A DNA stretch of 64,000 nucleotides from Schistocephalus solidus (taxonomy: Eukaryota; Platyhelminthes; Cestoda; Diphyllobothriidea; Diphyllobothriidae), in NCBI GenBank assembly GCA_017591395.1, contig WEDG01001207.1, positions 1-64,000 of the forward strand. Direction: 5' to 3'. Below the pieces are notes generated by a model that saw nothing but the letters and a program-made list of their open reading frames with translations, searched no databases and had not been told where the DNA came from. Shown here piece by piece: positions 1-10,239 of this stretch. The position numbers were made by a program, and so were the translations under genes. The first letter of the stretch is position 1. Every line of letters starts with the position of its first letter.

Positions 1-295
1 CTATATTTATATCATTTGAAGCATGACACATTTAGAGTCTAATTCCTGTACACAATCATTAATAAAAAAAGAAAAAGGGTTGTTCTGAGAACTGAACATT
101 GTGGGACTCCGCTCTCTATGTCTGTGCGCCTTGATCGTAATCACCTATACAGACAACTTGGAAACGACCACTGAGTAAATTATCAATCCACGGATGAAGT
201 TTGCATCTGGAAAACTATCAAAAGCCTTCTGAAAATCAATGCAGGCCACATACACAGTGTCTTTGGCATCAAGTGCTTTTGTCCAACTTTCAGTT
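1..295 (-). mobile_element. CR1-like LINE reverse transcriptase fragment
   Basis: The reverse complement reads as an RT palm segment containing the FQKAFDS motif, the family's FxKAFDxV block that carries the first catalytic aspartate. It ends towards position 60 in the HRERSPTMF region, a decayed form of the GVPQGSVLGP block. Frame breaks occur, so no intact protein is encoded. It abuts an RT piece on the opposite strand at about 303, so the locus is rearranged or nested. The element continues beyond the left edge of the window. Confidence 0.6.
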
Positions 296-302
296 CAGTT
301 TA

Positions 303-1023
303 TTAAGGGGCAGATAGGCAAAGAAAAGTATCTCTGAGACACCAGTACTTTATAAATGGCACTGCATTAAAAGAGGTAGAAACATACAAACATCTAAGCA
401 TGTGGACAACTGCGGATTTGATGCCCTCAGAACACTGTAAGAAAGCAGTCCAGAAGGCAACATGCACACTACATTGGATCAGACGTGCGTTTAAAAAAAT
501 ATCCCCCTGATCTCTTTCGGAAAAGTCTATGGTGTCTTTGTGAGACCGCATTTAGATTACGGAATACCAGCCTAGATACCGTGGATGAAGAAAGATGTTG
601 ACCTTCTCGAACAGGTGAAACGGAGAGCAACGAAGTTGGTTGACGGTTTTAAGTCTTAACCGTACCAAGACAGATTGAAAAAGCTTGACTTATTTCCTCT
701 TTCCTACAGGCACTTACGTTGTAGCCTGCTCTGGACATTCCGGATTATCCGGGACCATGATTCCTCCCTGAGATCGGAGGATTTCTTCGACTTTGCCTGC
801 GCAACTCATCTGCGTGGTCATCCTTACAAGGTTAATAACGAACGCTCGCGATTGTACCTCAGAATGTTGTGTTTCAGCCAACGAGTGGTACGACCTTGGA
901 ACTCGTTACCAAGCCAGACGGTTACCTCTGACAGCATTACTGATTTTAAAAGAAGGCTTGATGGCATTATATTTGACAAAAGACGACTGTCACAACATGA
1001 TTACTTAAAACCAGCCTTTTAAA
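303..1023 (+). mobile_element. CR1-like LINE RT C-terminal region, degenerate
   Basis: Plus-strand translation, with two stops, gives the C-terminal part of a CR1-type ORF2: a VRPHLDYGIPA block (family VRPxLEYxxxAW), LLEQVKRRATKLV, and then LSYRHLR and THLRGHPYK. It ends with VVRPWNSLP and FKRRLDGI before a stop at about 1021. This order (thumb, conserved ExVQRRxTK, WNSLP, FKxxLD, stop) is diagnostic of CR1/jockey-type LINEs. The longest open stretch is 675-1022. Closest relative in the window is LINE-G near 57 kb. The catalytic core is absent. Confidence 0.7.
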
Positions 1024-1460
1024 ATCTTTCGGGCTCTACTTTTCTTCCACAATGTTTCGACTATGGCTGTGAAAACGAATTTGTATGATTTGACTCAAAC
1101 ATTTTTTTAAATGTACACCATTTTATATTAACTGTACACATGTAATGATAACTTTACATTAATAGGGTCATCAAGGGCAATGCCTGTTACCCTTCAAAAT
1201 ATACAATATACAAAAACTCCCTATGGGTTACAAGGTGGCTAAGAGCAATCATCGATAGGTAAAGAAAATTCAAAACAAGGTTTGTATAATTGCACGTGGA
1301 AAACTGGCAGACGTCGTTTACTAGAAAATAGTAATGTTAATGTTATTCTGCCTATATCCATAGCTGTCTTGCGGCTGCTGGCGGGGCCCAAGAGTTAACC
1401 CCAAGGCACAACGGGATGAGTGAGTCCTGTAACCGATCGGTGAGCGCCTACTTACCATAG
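1024..1460. other. Unassigned AT-rich stretch
   Basis: This probably holds the 3' untranslated part of the preceding LINE and then unclassified sequence. I see no gene, RNA or clear repeat in it. Confidence 0.4.
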
Positions 1461-1475
1461 CTATATATATATATA

Positions 1476-1520
<45 letters not shown>

Positions 1521-1532
1521 TATATATATATA
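1461..1532. repeat. (TA)n microsatellite
   Basis: About 70 bp of almost uninterrupted TA dinucleotides with small ACTA and CACA interruptions. The short open frames over it, rich in Tyr and Ile, are artefacts of the repeat. Confidence 0.95.
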
Positions 1533-1599
1533 CTCACCTATTAAAAGTAGTATAGGTACACATAATTTTATGTAAGCAAGCAGCAGGTTAGTGAGAGGG

Positions 1600-2690
1600 T
1601 TTATGTCAGTAAATATAAGTAAGGAATTCGATAAAGATAGCTCCATAAAACGGTATTTAAACATCGAAAGTGTTCTTGTAACAATAAGAAATCGTTATAA
1701 CCGGGACAAGAACAACTTGTTCGGTCAGTATCGCAGTATGCTCCTTTATAATGATCCAGTTTCTTCTTAAATACCTCAACGGAATCAGACATACCAACAT
1801 ACAGAGGCAGAGCATTAGAACATTCGACCACTTGGTTAGAGAAGTAGAACCTTTTTGTGTCCAGTCTGGCCACAGTAGCACGTAGGTTGAATGGATGATA
1901 CCTCAATTTCGGCGTTTTTGCTATCTGAAAGAAATTTCCAGGTACGAGGCATTAATTTTGACAGCGCATGATGCGGAATGTTTGTATTAGGTGACCTCGT
2001 AATCGGCTATAACTCAAGGGAAAGAGATCAAGATAAGACAACCGTGTTTCATACGGTATTGAGCCCTGTCTAGTCAAAAGTTTCGTTGCACGTTTTTGAA
2101 CCTTTTCCAGAATAGTAAGACGCTTAGCAGTCCAAGGTCTCCAAGCTTTGATAGCGAACTCCAGCTGCGGTCACACAAAGTTTCGAAAAACTTAAGCAAA
2201 GCAGTTTTCATCAAAGACAGGGACAGACTGCCTAACAAACTACAGAACGACATCACACACTTGGTAACCTTTGACCAATGCAGCGAGGGCTTAGGCGAAA
2301 TCGTGATCCACATTCCCAAGACCTTCTGCGAGCCCACTTTTTGTAGTGGTAGACCATTTATACAATAATCTATGGGGTTTGGATGGCTGGGTCTGCCGAA
2401 TCGTAGAATAGAGCTTTTTTCATTTAGCGGTAAAAGCCAGTCCCTCGAACATTATTGAAGCTGGCTCAGCTGGTTTCTGCAAATGCTTTACGTCAGCTGC
2501 AGTTTGGATGACAATTTTCAGCTTAATATCATCCGAAAACATGGCAACATCGCAATCCATTTCACACGCGCAGTCTTTGCCGTACAAACTGAACAAGTAG
2601 GCCCAAGAACGGAGTTCTGGTGAACACCAATTTTGACCGCAACCTCCGACTTTTACTGGTCACTGACATGCATAGTTTGAGTACGGCCAA
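1600..2690 (-). mobile_element. CR1-like LINE RT fragment (palm to C-terminus), degenerate
   Basis: The minus strand carries, from 2690 down to 1600, a decayed PQGSVLGP block, MFSDDIKL (the F/YADD catalytic box near 2540 with Ala changed to Ser), a LGVxxxxxLxWSxQ-like stretch, FVxPQLEFAIKAW, LEKVQKRATKL, LSYSRLRGHLIQ and a C-terminal HPFNLRATVARLD. The last is in a 101-residue open frame from 1906 to 1601. At least three frame changes are needed, so it is a dead copy. The domain order is that of CR1-type ORF2. Confidence 0.7.
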
Positions 2691-2691
2691 T

Positions 2692-2784
2692 TATTTTATT
2701 TTATTTATTTATTGCCAGTTTACAGGCAAGCTCAAAAAAATATACAGTAGAGGGTCAAGCTGACAGTGAAAAAAACTCCTGATC
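2692..2784 (-). repeat. LINE 3' tail shared with 23386-23476
   Basis: About 90 bp starting with TTATTTTATTTATTTATTG on the plus strand and running to AAAAAAACTCCTGATC. The copy at 23386-23476 is nearly identical. On the minus strand it ends in A- and TAAA-rich sequence, as expected for the 3' terminus of a LINE. Confidence 0.8.
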
Positions 2785-2820
2785 GTTGTTTAAGGTGTTT
2801 TCAGGAGAAAAAACTGCAGC

Positions 2821-3891
2821 TTATTGAGTAATTAAAGTTCTGGACAGGGACGCGTTAACACAGGTGCCCGGTGAAGAACCTCTCCATTCAGTGTTACGGA
2901 TCCGATATTCTGCACCAGCAGGTATTTTTGGCGAGCGGCTGTTCGCTGTCGACTTAGAAATAAGCCGATTGAGGTCTGCAGAGCCAGTAATATTGCCCTC
3001 AGCATGAAGACCGGCACAGGATTCAGAGTCCGTGAACGCCATCAGAACCGAAGAGAGCTTCAACAGAGTCAGCACCCAAAAGTTTGGGAAGGTGTCCTGA
3101 ATGTAGAAAACTAGTGACAGTTCGCGTAAACAAAGGGATAGCTTTGCTGAATTTTTGATACTTCTAGGTAACTTATTCCAGATTGCTATAGCGTTTACCG
3201 AAAAAAACTGTCGGTATCTAACAGTGCGTGCCAAAGGAAGAAATAAAAATACATCTCGATGACTGGTGTGCCGAGAGTGGTCGAGGTGCCTCAGAGATAT
3301 AAGGGGGTTAAATGTACGACTGTTTAGTAGTTTAAACAGTAAAAATAGTCCCTTCTGTAATCTGCGAAGCCACAGCGGGTCAAGGCTTGTAAGCTCACAG
3401 CGTTGGTGATAGGACAGGTTTCGGTGATCTGAATAGAAAACTCTTTTTGTAAAGAAGTGCTGGACTGATTCTATCTTCTTTCGTTCACTAGCGTGCAGAA
3501 GACTAAATAGAAACGAGCAATATTCCAGACTAGGCCTGACATTCATTTTATAGAGGCTGATTCTAATTTTGACGGTTTTGCAATTTCTGAGAATAAACCC
3601 AGTAGTTTGGTGTGCTTTCGAGACAATTAGGAACCTTCCGATCCATTTCAGGAGTTCGCACGTAACGCCTGCTCGGCTGAGTTTGTACAGGAGTCGCTGA
3701 TATGGGACACTATCGAATGCCTTCTTAAAGTCAGCATAGGCTATGTGCAGCGCATTTCCTTCATCAACTGCCTGTGCCCAATTTTCCAAACAATAGAGGA
3801 AGTTCGTCACGCAATACCGGTCTTGTCGGAATCCATGCTGCGCAGCTGATAATAGCTTATGCTGATCTAAGAAGTATATTGACTCTCGCAT
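2821..3891 (-). pseudogene. LINE-H RT with deleted catalytic core
   Basis: A 356-residue open frame. Residues about 1-75 hold RT blocks (QHGFR at about 18-22, then DFKKAFDSVPYQ, the first catalytic Asp block). From about residue 80 the frame jumps from KWIGRFL to a stretch joining IRISLYKMNVRPSLEYCS, the thumb region. The GVPQGSVLGP and YADD blocks, normally about 100 residues, are gone although the frame stays open. The C-terminal half has the family's IAIWNKLPRSIKN motif. It cannot encode an active polymerase. The in-frame deletion makes the ORF look healthier than it is. Confidence 0.75.
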
Positions 3892-4419
3892 AATTATCTA
3901 TTCTGTGATTTTGCAGTAGATAAAAATGAGGCTTATTGGTCTGTTATTATTTGTGGAGACCTTGCTGCCACCGTTCTATAGCGGTCTGATGTGTGCAGCT
4001 TTTCAGTCAGTTAGTAAATATCCGGCTGCGGACAAGGCTTGAAAAAGCGTGGGCAACAGTTTGACTATTTCCTTAGCCAGTTTCTTTAGTAACTTGGGCA
4101 GTATTTCATGTGAATTCCGTGATTTGGCCTCATTCATAGCTAACAGCTGATGATTAAAAGTTGATCCGTCAAAAGATACAGCATCGATTATTGGACCCTC
4201 ATCGAAATCCTAGTCAAGAGGAGTAACTGCGCTCTCACTCGTAAAGATGGAGTTAAAAAATTCGGAAAGTTACTCCAATTGTGCTCTATCCTCACTTAAG
4301 TCTAGGTTTTTGCTAATCTTCAGTAGGGGACTGGGGTCTCTTATTCGAGTGCTTCTTCTAATATAACTGTAGAATAACTTCGTATTTTCAACTGCGTGGT
4401 TCAATAGGCTATTTTCGAA

Positions 4420-5275
4420 ATAAATAAATATGTTAATTGTGTATTTAAGGCCCAGAGGGTCCCATCATTAAAAACGTATTATCGTGCTATAAGAATTGGA
4501 TAATTACTACACTATGTGAGCAGCCATATGAACAGCAGAAATCTGTATTATGGTAGGCATATCCGATTCAGAACGATTCGCCATTTTTAAATTAATAGTC
4601 AGCAAAATTTGGAATGTACGGTGGACTAGGGAAGAAGCAGTGAACAAAACTCCTACGGTTAAATCAAAGGCGGAGTTCGGCGAGCCGCGAATCTAAAAAA
4701 ACTAGGAGAAATCACTGCTTCTCCAAAGAATTAATAGCTGAATTTGATAGGATTGGTACGATGCAATGGGATAGAACTGTGATGTTGCTGACAACGTATG
4801 AGGGTTCGGATCGCTCCCTGAGAGGTGAGAGATAATATAACAGCCAAAGCTACTGACTATAACCATCAGAGAGGTGAGAGAGGAGGAAATCATCGTAGGC
4901 ATTAGGGTCGAAAGAAAGAGGGAAAAGTAGAGGTCACGAGATCAGCACCGAGATGCGACCTTGCTGACTGCATAGTCCACCAACAAGGTAGCGAAAAAAT
5001 TAGAACCAGCCACGATCATCAACAGATCCTGGAGACTATCGTCAGGGTTGCAAAATCGGAGGAAAGTATCAAGGTTGTCAAGAGTTGGCAAGGAAAGCCG
5101 GAAAGGAGGGGACGAAAGGGTGACTGCGAAGATTGACTCTAAAGAGGATAATGGAAACATATTGAGAAACCAATGTTATATCAAGGGAACTGCCTGAAAA
5201 ACCTGGAGGACACTTTTAAAAATCCAAAAAGTGTGAGTTTGGGAAGGAAACAGACAGTAAGGACTTTATATCTTC
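4420..5275 (-). mobile_element. LINE-B 3' end, copy 1
   Basis: One of three copies of the same 3'-terminal segment (others 16525-17540 minus and 38480-39437 plus). On the minus strand it ends in a TAAATAAATAAA-like tail near 4420. It carries a conserved minus-strand reading stretch (TLDNLDTFLRFCNPDDSL, within 5160-4942) that is alike at the amino-acid level in copies 1 and 2. It also contains the hairpin at 4650-4708. Whether the conserved stretch was ever translated is uncertain; it lies beyond the usual RT C-terminus. Confidence 0.75.
4650..4708. promoter_or_regulatory. Conserved hairpin in LINE-B 3' UTR
   Basis: CTCCTA at the left and TAGGAG at the right can pair. An inner GGCGGAG..GAGCCGC stretch forms further stem. 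The same structure is present at 16765-16823, where a clear TAAATTGG/CCAATTTA stem is intact, and in degenerate form at 39152-39203. Stem-loops near LINE 3' ends can be recognition sites for the element's own RT; that role here is inference. Confidence 0.5.
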
Positions 5276-5686
5276 CGATGTTATACGTTTACGTAATTTG
5301 GTTTTGAAAATAGCTAATAAATAGGTTTATTGATTTGGCACTGCTTAGGCGCCGTCAAATCCTTAGAACAAAGGAAAAAACCTAAAACAAACTCCTCTTT
5401 TCCTTAACCACTTTTGCTTTGCTTTGTTTAAAAAGCATTGTTCGAAATGAAGAGTTTGTTTTAAGTAAAAAACCTGTTTTCTAAGGTGCAAAAATAGCAA
5501 AATTAGAAGTTAAAACAGCTTTACAGAATGGGGATGAATGTATCAGGTAAGAATGGTTAGAGTCAAGACTAGTCTGTTATTGACGTTCGAGCGTATTCAT
5601 TTGAGAGAGGTAGAATCGTCTGCGGTCGATTCGAAGGGATAAGTACTTCCAATCAGATGCGAGCGCAGTCTATTCCGATGTGGGGT
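5276..5686. other. Unassigned stretch between LINE-B and the gypsy LTR
   Basis: No gene or recognisable element. It includes AT-rich sequence and the direct flank of the LTR. Confidence 0.4.
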
Positions 5687-6139
5687 TGTAGCGTCTGGCC
5701 GGTTCGACGATACAGAAGGGATCGGATTATCGGGCCTTGGGTAAGAATCTTCGATATACTTCTCAGCAGTAACACTTGGTGTTGCGTCCTCTAAAGGGTT
5801 CATTATCCGATGTGATATCGGTGAGAAGAAGACGAACAATAATAGGGTATAGTATGTGATATTCGGGTAGATAATGTTTATGCGGTAAAGGCAATGTCAA
5901 TAGGACGATTAAGTTATCAGTACAACAATGGTAGAATACGGTACAAGGGGAATACGAAGTACAAGTCTATGTTACGAGATATAGAGAGTGGCGAATGTTA
6001 TAACGGTGGAAGAGGACTTATCGGAAGAGCGGCGGGCAATCTGGTCCTCGACACGCGTGTTTTATTCTCCGTCTACAAAAAGCAGGACAACAACCTTATT
6101 AAAACAATTAATGGATGGTTCGGGTTTAGGTTTGTTACA
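5687..6139 (-). repeat. Ty3/gypsy 3' LTR (453 bp)
   Basis: On the minus strand it starts TGTAAC at 6139 and ends GCTACA at 5687, so it has TG..CA termini. Immediately upstream on the minus strand is a G-rich polypurine tract (AGAGGGGGGGC). A second copy, matching over about 445 bp with few differences, lies at 9751-10198 but in the opposite orientation. Open frames read across the LTR on either strand are not genes. Confidence 0.85.
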
Positions 6140-6279
6140 CAGCCCCCCCTCTAAGGTGCAGCACTGTCCTCAGTGCTGGGTGGGTCAGAGGTGTAGGGAA
6201 TAGTGACTTCTATGGCTACTGGTGGTACTTGTCCTGCGTGGGGGTGCAGACGGGGAGGCGGCCGCGGTAGGGTTTCAGC

Positions 6280-7320
6280 TTAGAAAAATGGGCTGTGAAA
6301 GGGGGTGGTTCGGCGTGTATGGCGTCGCGTAGGAGAAAACTGGTTGGGTGCTATGGGATGGTAATGCATTACGAGGTCACCGATTTGGAATGCGGCTGCG
6401 GATGTGTGGCGGTCGAAGTGCTGTTTTTGATGAAGTGAGGCGTTTTCTAGGGTTACGCGTGCGGCGTTGTGTGCGGAGCGTATGACTTCACGGAGTTTCG
6501 TAGCGAATGTTTGGGGGTGTGGTTGGGTCTGGCGACTGTAAAGGGTAGCGGAGGTCGATTGGGAGGCGGAGGTCACGGCCTGTCCATAGATAATGGGGTG
6601 TGAATCCAGTGGAGGAGTGGATCGTTCCGCGGTATGCCAGGGAGGCAAAATGGTAGTTGGATGTCCCAGTCGTGTTGGTGGCCATCCTTAGTAAAGCCTA
6701 AAGCAGGATGTTGTGGATCGTGCGGTTGGTCCGTTCTACGAGACCATTGCCTTCCGGATGATAAGGGAGTTGTGCGCGTCTTCCGTATGTCTAACATTTC
6801 GCAGACTTCCCCGCATCAGCTGAGACTCGAAATTACTTCCACAGTCCGAATGAAACGAGAGGCGTGCCCCAGCAGCTGATCCACGTGCGGTTGATGGCGT
6901 TTGCCACGGACGCAGCGTCTTGACGGAGGAGTGGTATGGCTTCTGTCCACTTTGTAAAATAGTCTATCATAACAAGTATATATTCGTGTCCGCGGACTGA
7001 AATTGGTAGGGGTCCTATTATGTCTAGGCCGACGCGCTCGCCGAAACCGGTGTTCATGGGTTGTAAGGGAGCGCGGAAGGATGGGGTGGAGTGATTTAAA
7101 GGTGGCACATGTTGGGCACGATTGGCAAAAAGGTGTGTTGACGAACGTAACTGTGGCCACCAGAAACGGTTACGTGTAGCCTGTTCGGTGCGACGTTGAC
7201 CACAATAACCTAACTGAGTATGCAGATCGTTTAATACAGGCTCGATCAAGCAACCGGGAACGACGGGGCGTAGGTGATGCGAAGAGGGATCGCGAAGGAA
7301 CATAATGTCGTTTTGTACGA
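6280..7320 (-). pseudogene. Gypsy integrase, frameshifted
   Basis: The zinc-binding end, GYCGQRRTEQATRNRFWWPQ, lies near 7200. The catalytic core follows: VGLDIIGPLPISVRGHEYIL carries the first Asp of DDE, with YFTKWTEAIP near 6960. Downstream, frames at 6797-6573 and 6685-6488 continue the core and the region after it (LAYRGTIHSSTGFTPHYL near 6600). The C-terminal FQIGDLVMHYHP, near 6370, matches the GPY/F-like domain. At least three frame shifts split it. Confidence 0.75.
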
Positions 7321-7639
7321 TTAAGTACGGCCATTGGTGCAGTAGCAGATGTGTCCTCAGACTCGTGCCTTGCATGTCTCGTTCGGTCGGTTTGGGTAGA
7401 CCTCTGGTTAGATGGCGATAGATGGTTTCTGTGTCTGGGTCGCTGCTCTGGCTTATGGACCAGGTATGTCTTATGGGTTCCGAGGCGGTGATTGCGTTAA
7501 TGCTCGTGGTCGTGGAGTCTGTCATAAGGCCGTCGCTTTGCGATAAACGCGACAGTGCATCTGCGTTTCCGTGCTTGTGCCCTGGACGGAACTGGCAGTC
7601 GAAATCGAAATCCTGCAGGAATTCTTGCCAGCGTGCTAG

Positions 7640-7990
7640 TTGGTCCATGGGGTCTTTGAATGAGCTAAACCACTGTAACGCTCGGTGGTGTGTTCGTATT
7701 ATAAAACGTTTTCCAATGAGTAGATGTTTGAACTGGCGGATGAATACTATGATGGCTAGGTGTTCTCTGCGGAATGTGCAGTACCGGCGCTGTGGTTTTG
7801 TTAGTGTGTTACTGGCGAAACAGATTGGGTGCTCGAAATTTGCTGCATCAGCCTGTGACAGGACTGCGCCGATGGCGTACCCACTTGCGTCCGTGTCTAA
7901 AATGAAGGGGGGTAAGTCCTTGTCTACATTCGGGAGGGCGAGTAAGGGGGCCGAACATAGCGCAGCTCGTAAGTCGTTGAATGCTTGAAC
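7640..7990 (-). pseudogene. Gypsy RNase H region
   Basis: The minus strand reads DASGYAIGAVLSQ near 7870, the first catalytic Asp block, then CTFRREHLAIIVFIRQFKHL with the conserved catalytic Glu. The next stretch, QWFSSFKDPMDQLARWQEFL, leads into the tether HGNADALSRL, which belongs to the 7648-6833 open frame. It encodes RNA degradation from RNA:DNA hybrids in the active family; frame breaks make this copy inactive. Confidence 0.7.
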
Positions 7991-8868
7991 GCAGTCGTCT
8001 GACCAAACGAAATTCTCTACCCTTCTCTGTGAGATTGTGGAGTGGACTTGCAGTGTGGGCGCAGTTGCGTATGAAACGGCGATAGTACGATACTAGCCCT
8101 AGAGAGCTACGTAGTTCGGCCGGGTTCGTTGGCGTCGGCCAGGTGCGTACCCGTTCCACGCGATGGGGTAGGGGGGAAATATAACCAGGGGTAATGAGGT
8201 GCCCCAAGAAGTTTACTTCAGCTCGCAGGAAGAGACATTTGGTCGGGTTGAGTGTGAGGCCTGCGTCCTGGAGGGCCTCCAGTACCTCCCGTAGGTTGTC
8301 ATTATGTTCCTGCGTGGAGCGCCCAAAAACGATAATATCGTCTAAATAGACGAGGCACTTATATGGAATAAGCGGTCGTAGGACACGGTACATTAGGGCG
8401 TTGAAAGGTTGCGGCGGCGTTGCAGAGACCAAAGGGTAGGGTTTGAAACTCAAATAGCCCTTGGGGGTACGGTAAAAAGCGGTTTTATGGCGGTCGTCGG
8501 GGTGGATCTCAACTTGCCAATATCCTGATTTAAGGTCAAGCGTGGAAAACCAGGCGGAATTACCAAGCGCATCTAGGGTATCGTCTAAGCGGGGAAGTGG
8601 AAATGAATCACGTAAAGTCACGGCGTTAAAGGCGACGGTAGTCTATGCATAGACGTAGGGAACCGTCCTTCTTGGGTACTAAAGCTATGGGGGATGCCCA
8701 AGGGGACGAGGAGGGTTGGATGATTTTAGCTTCTAACAACTCATCCAGCATTTTGTCAACCTCGTCGCGGTACCATACTGGAATTCGTCGTGGGGGTTGC
8801 CAGATTGGTTTGGCTTCGCTTTTGTCTATTGTGTGCTGTACTAGGTGTGTACGGCCGATAGTGTCCAT
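7848..8868 (-). pseudogene. Gypsy reverse transcriptase, two frames
   Basis: The 8868-8626 frame carries the fingers ([20 protein letters not shown] and [10 protein letters not shown]). The 8621-7848 frame carries STLDLKSGYWQVEI, then YLDDIIVFG with both catalytic aspartates at about 8350, and FLGHLITPG in the thumb and connection. A single frame change near 8620 separates the two. The usual FxxMPFGL block is altered (SFKPYPLVSATPPQPFN), consistent with decay. Confidence 0.85.
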
Positions 8869-9277
8869 GGACCATGTAAAGAGGTCGGAAAAAGGAGGTG
8901 AGGAGGTTTCTCAACTGGGACTGGGCTACGGTGCCTACCGAGAGGGCGGATGGGAGGATGTCAGCCAACGGTGTGGGGTTTATAGCGACTGCTGACAGAA
9001 CTGCATTATATATGAGGTCGGAGTCGTCTGAAGAGGTTGCTGGGGAAGTCGAGGTGGTGTTATTGGCTAAGGTTAAACGTCGGTCGCGGGCGTAAACGAC
9101 AGTCATGGGTCGCAAGGAAATCCAATCCGAGAACGAGGGCCCATGAGCTGCTCGGCGTCACTAAAAAATCGTGGGTTACTTGATAATTATTGATGACCAA
9201 TTTTAGTTTAATAGATCCAGGAATAGGTATCGCGGTGCCATTTGCCGCTCGGAGCTGTCGGGGTGTCGGTAATGGCT

Positions 9278-9750
9278 CTATCTGCCTAAGTTAAGAGGAG
9301 TCACAAGGGATACGTTAGTCCCAGTATCGACGAGTGCGTGGACCGTGTGGTTGTCGAGGAGCAGCGGAATGGTAAAAGCAGGTACAGGATTCGGTTGGTT
9401 AAAATGACTAGAGCTAACAAACGGGGACTTACAGGGAGAGTTGTGTCCACAATGACGTGCGTGGGGTCCATATGCCGTGCAGTATGGGCACCCTGGGTTA
9501 TGATTAGGAAATCGCATCGGGAGCGGCGTTCTCTTGGGTGGTGGTCGGGTATCCGGGGGTCGCGCGGATGTGGAAAGGAATAGTATCTGTCTGTGGTCCT
9601 TTGGGGCGGGTTTTCTGGGGTTCGGGTAGGTGTCCTGGTTCTGACGACTGTCATACCGCCGGCAGAGTTGTAGTGCGGTTGCCAGGTTTGCAGGTGGATT
9701 CAAGGTGAAGTGGTCGAAACTGAACGGTCTCGGAGACCAGATATGAAGCG
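9278..9750 (-). pseudogene. Gypsy nucleocapsid zinc knuckle and aspartic protease
   Basis: A CPYCTAYGPHARHC motif (C-x2-C-x5-H-x3-C) at about 9480 is a gag zinc knuckle. It is followed by HALVDTGTNVSLV, the catalytic D-T-G of a retropepsin, at about 9330. The open frame extends past 9750 into antisense LTR sequence, so its apparent first 37 residues are spurious. Proline- and arginine-rich sequence precedes the knuckle. Confidence 0.75.
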
Positions 9751-10198
9751 GACCTAAACCCGAACCGTCCGTTATTTGTTTTAATAAGGTTGTTGACCCG
9801 CTTTTTGTAGACGGAGGATAACACACACGTGTGTCGAAGACCAGATTCACCGCCGCTCTTCCGATAAGTCCTCCTCCGCCGTTATAACATTCGCCATTCT
9901 CTTTATCTCATAATATAGACTTGTACTTCGTTATTCCCTTGTACCGTATTATATCATTGTTGTACAGATAACTTAATCATCCTATTGACATTGCCTTTAT
10001 CGCATAAACATTATCTACTGGAATATCATATACTATACCATATTATCGTTCGCCTTCTACTCGCCGATATCACATCGGATAATGAACCCTTTAGAGGACG
10101 CAACGCTAAGTGTTACTGTTGAGAAGTACAGCGAAGATTCTTACCCAAAGCCTGATTATCCGATCCCTTCCGTATCGTCGAACCGGCCGGACGCTACA
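9751..10198 (+). repeat. Gypsy LTR in inverted orientation
   Basis: Matches the LTR at 5687-6139 as its reverse complement, starting about 10 bp inside the LTR and running to the terminal GCTACA at 10198. The ORF at 10082-10393 starts in it and is not a gene. Orientation is opposite to the adjacent gag-pol, which a simple insertion cannot give. Confidence 0.85.
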
Positions 10199-10216
10199 TT
10201 GGTGGCAGAGGTGGGA
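10199..10216 (+). other. Primer-binding-site-like sequence after the inverted LTR
   Basis: TTGGTGGCAGAGGTGGGA directly follows the LTR's terminal CA. A TGG start right after a 5' LTR is expected for pairing with the CCA end of a primer tRNA. This supports the LTR at 9751-10198 being the 5' LTR of a plus-strand element. Confidence 0.55.
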
Positions 10217-10239
10217 TGGAGAGGATCACACACTTCCAC

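Larger units (their letters stand above)
2692..4400 (-). mobile_element. LINE-H: CR1/jockey-like element, RT plus 3' tail
   Basis: The minus strand runs from an RT N-terminal region near 4200 (EILPKLLKKLAKEI, then a decayed NNRPISLIFIYCKITE block near 3950) into the open frame at 3891-2821 and ends in a simple AT-rich tail near 2692. The NYRPISL and QHGFR blocks identify a LINE RT. Endonuclease and ORF1 are missing, as usual for 5'-truncated insertions. Its last 90 bp recur at 23386-23476, which defines the 3' end. Confidence 0.75.
6140..9750 (-). mobile_element. Ty3/gypsy retrotransposon gag-pol remnant
   Basis: Reading down the minus strand the order is nucleocapsid zinc knuckle, aspartic protease, RT, RNase H and integrase, the Ty3/gypsy order. 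The reading frame changes repeatedly, so the copy is dead. Most of gag upstream of the zinc knuckle is missing: the recognisable gag ends abruptly at about 9750 against an inverted LTR. The YLDD box and the FWWPQ integrase block resemble flatworm gypsy elements, but the clade is not resolved from sequence alone. Confidence 0.85.

Noticed and set aside
1321..1664. Tyr/Ile-rich small proteins at 1321-1664 minus
   Set aside because: They are translations of the TA microsatellite.
5894..6154. Plus-strand 86-residue ORF and the minus-strand ORF start at 9850
   Set aside because: Both are read-through of LTR sequence on one strand or the other.
7422..7988. 188-residue plus-strand ORF
   Set aside because: Antisense to gypsy RNase H and integrase linker; no independent motif.
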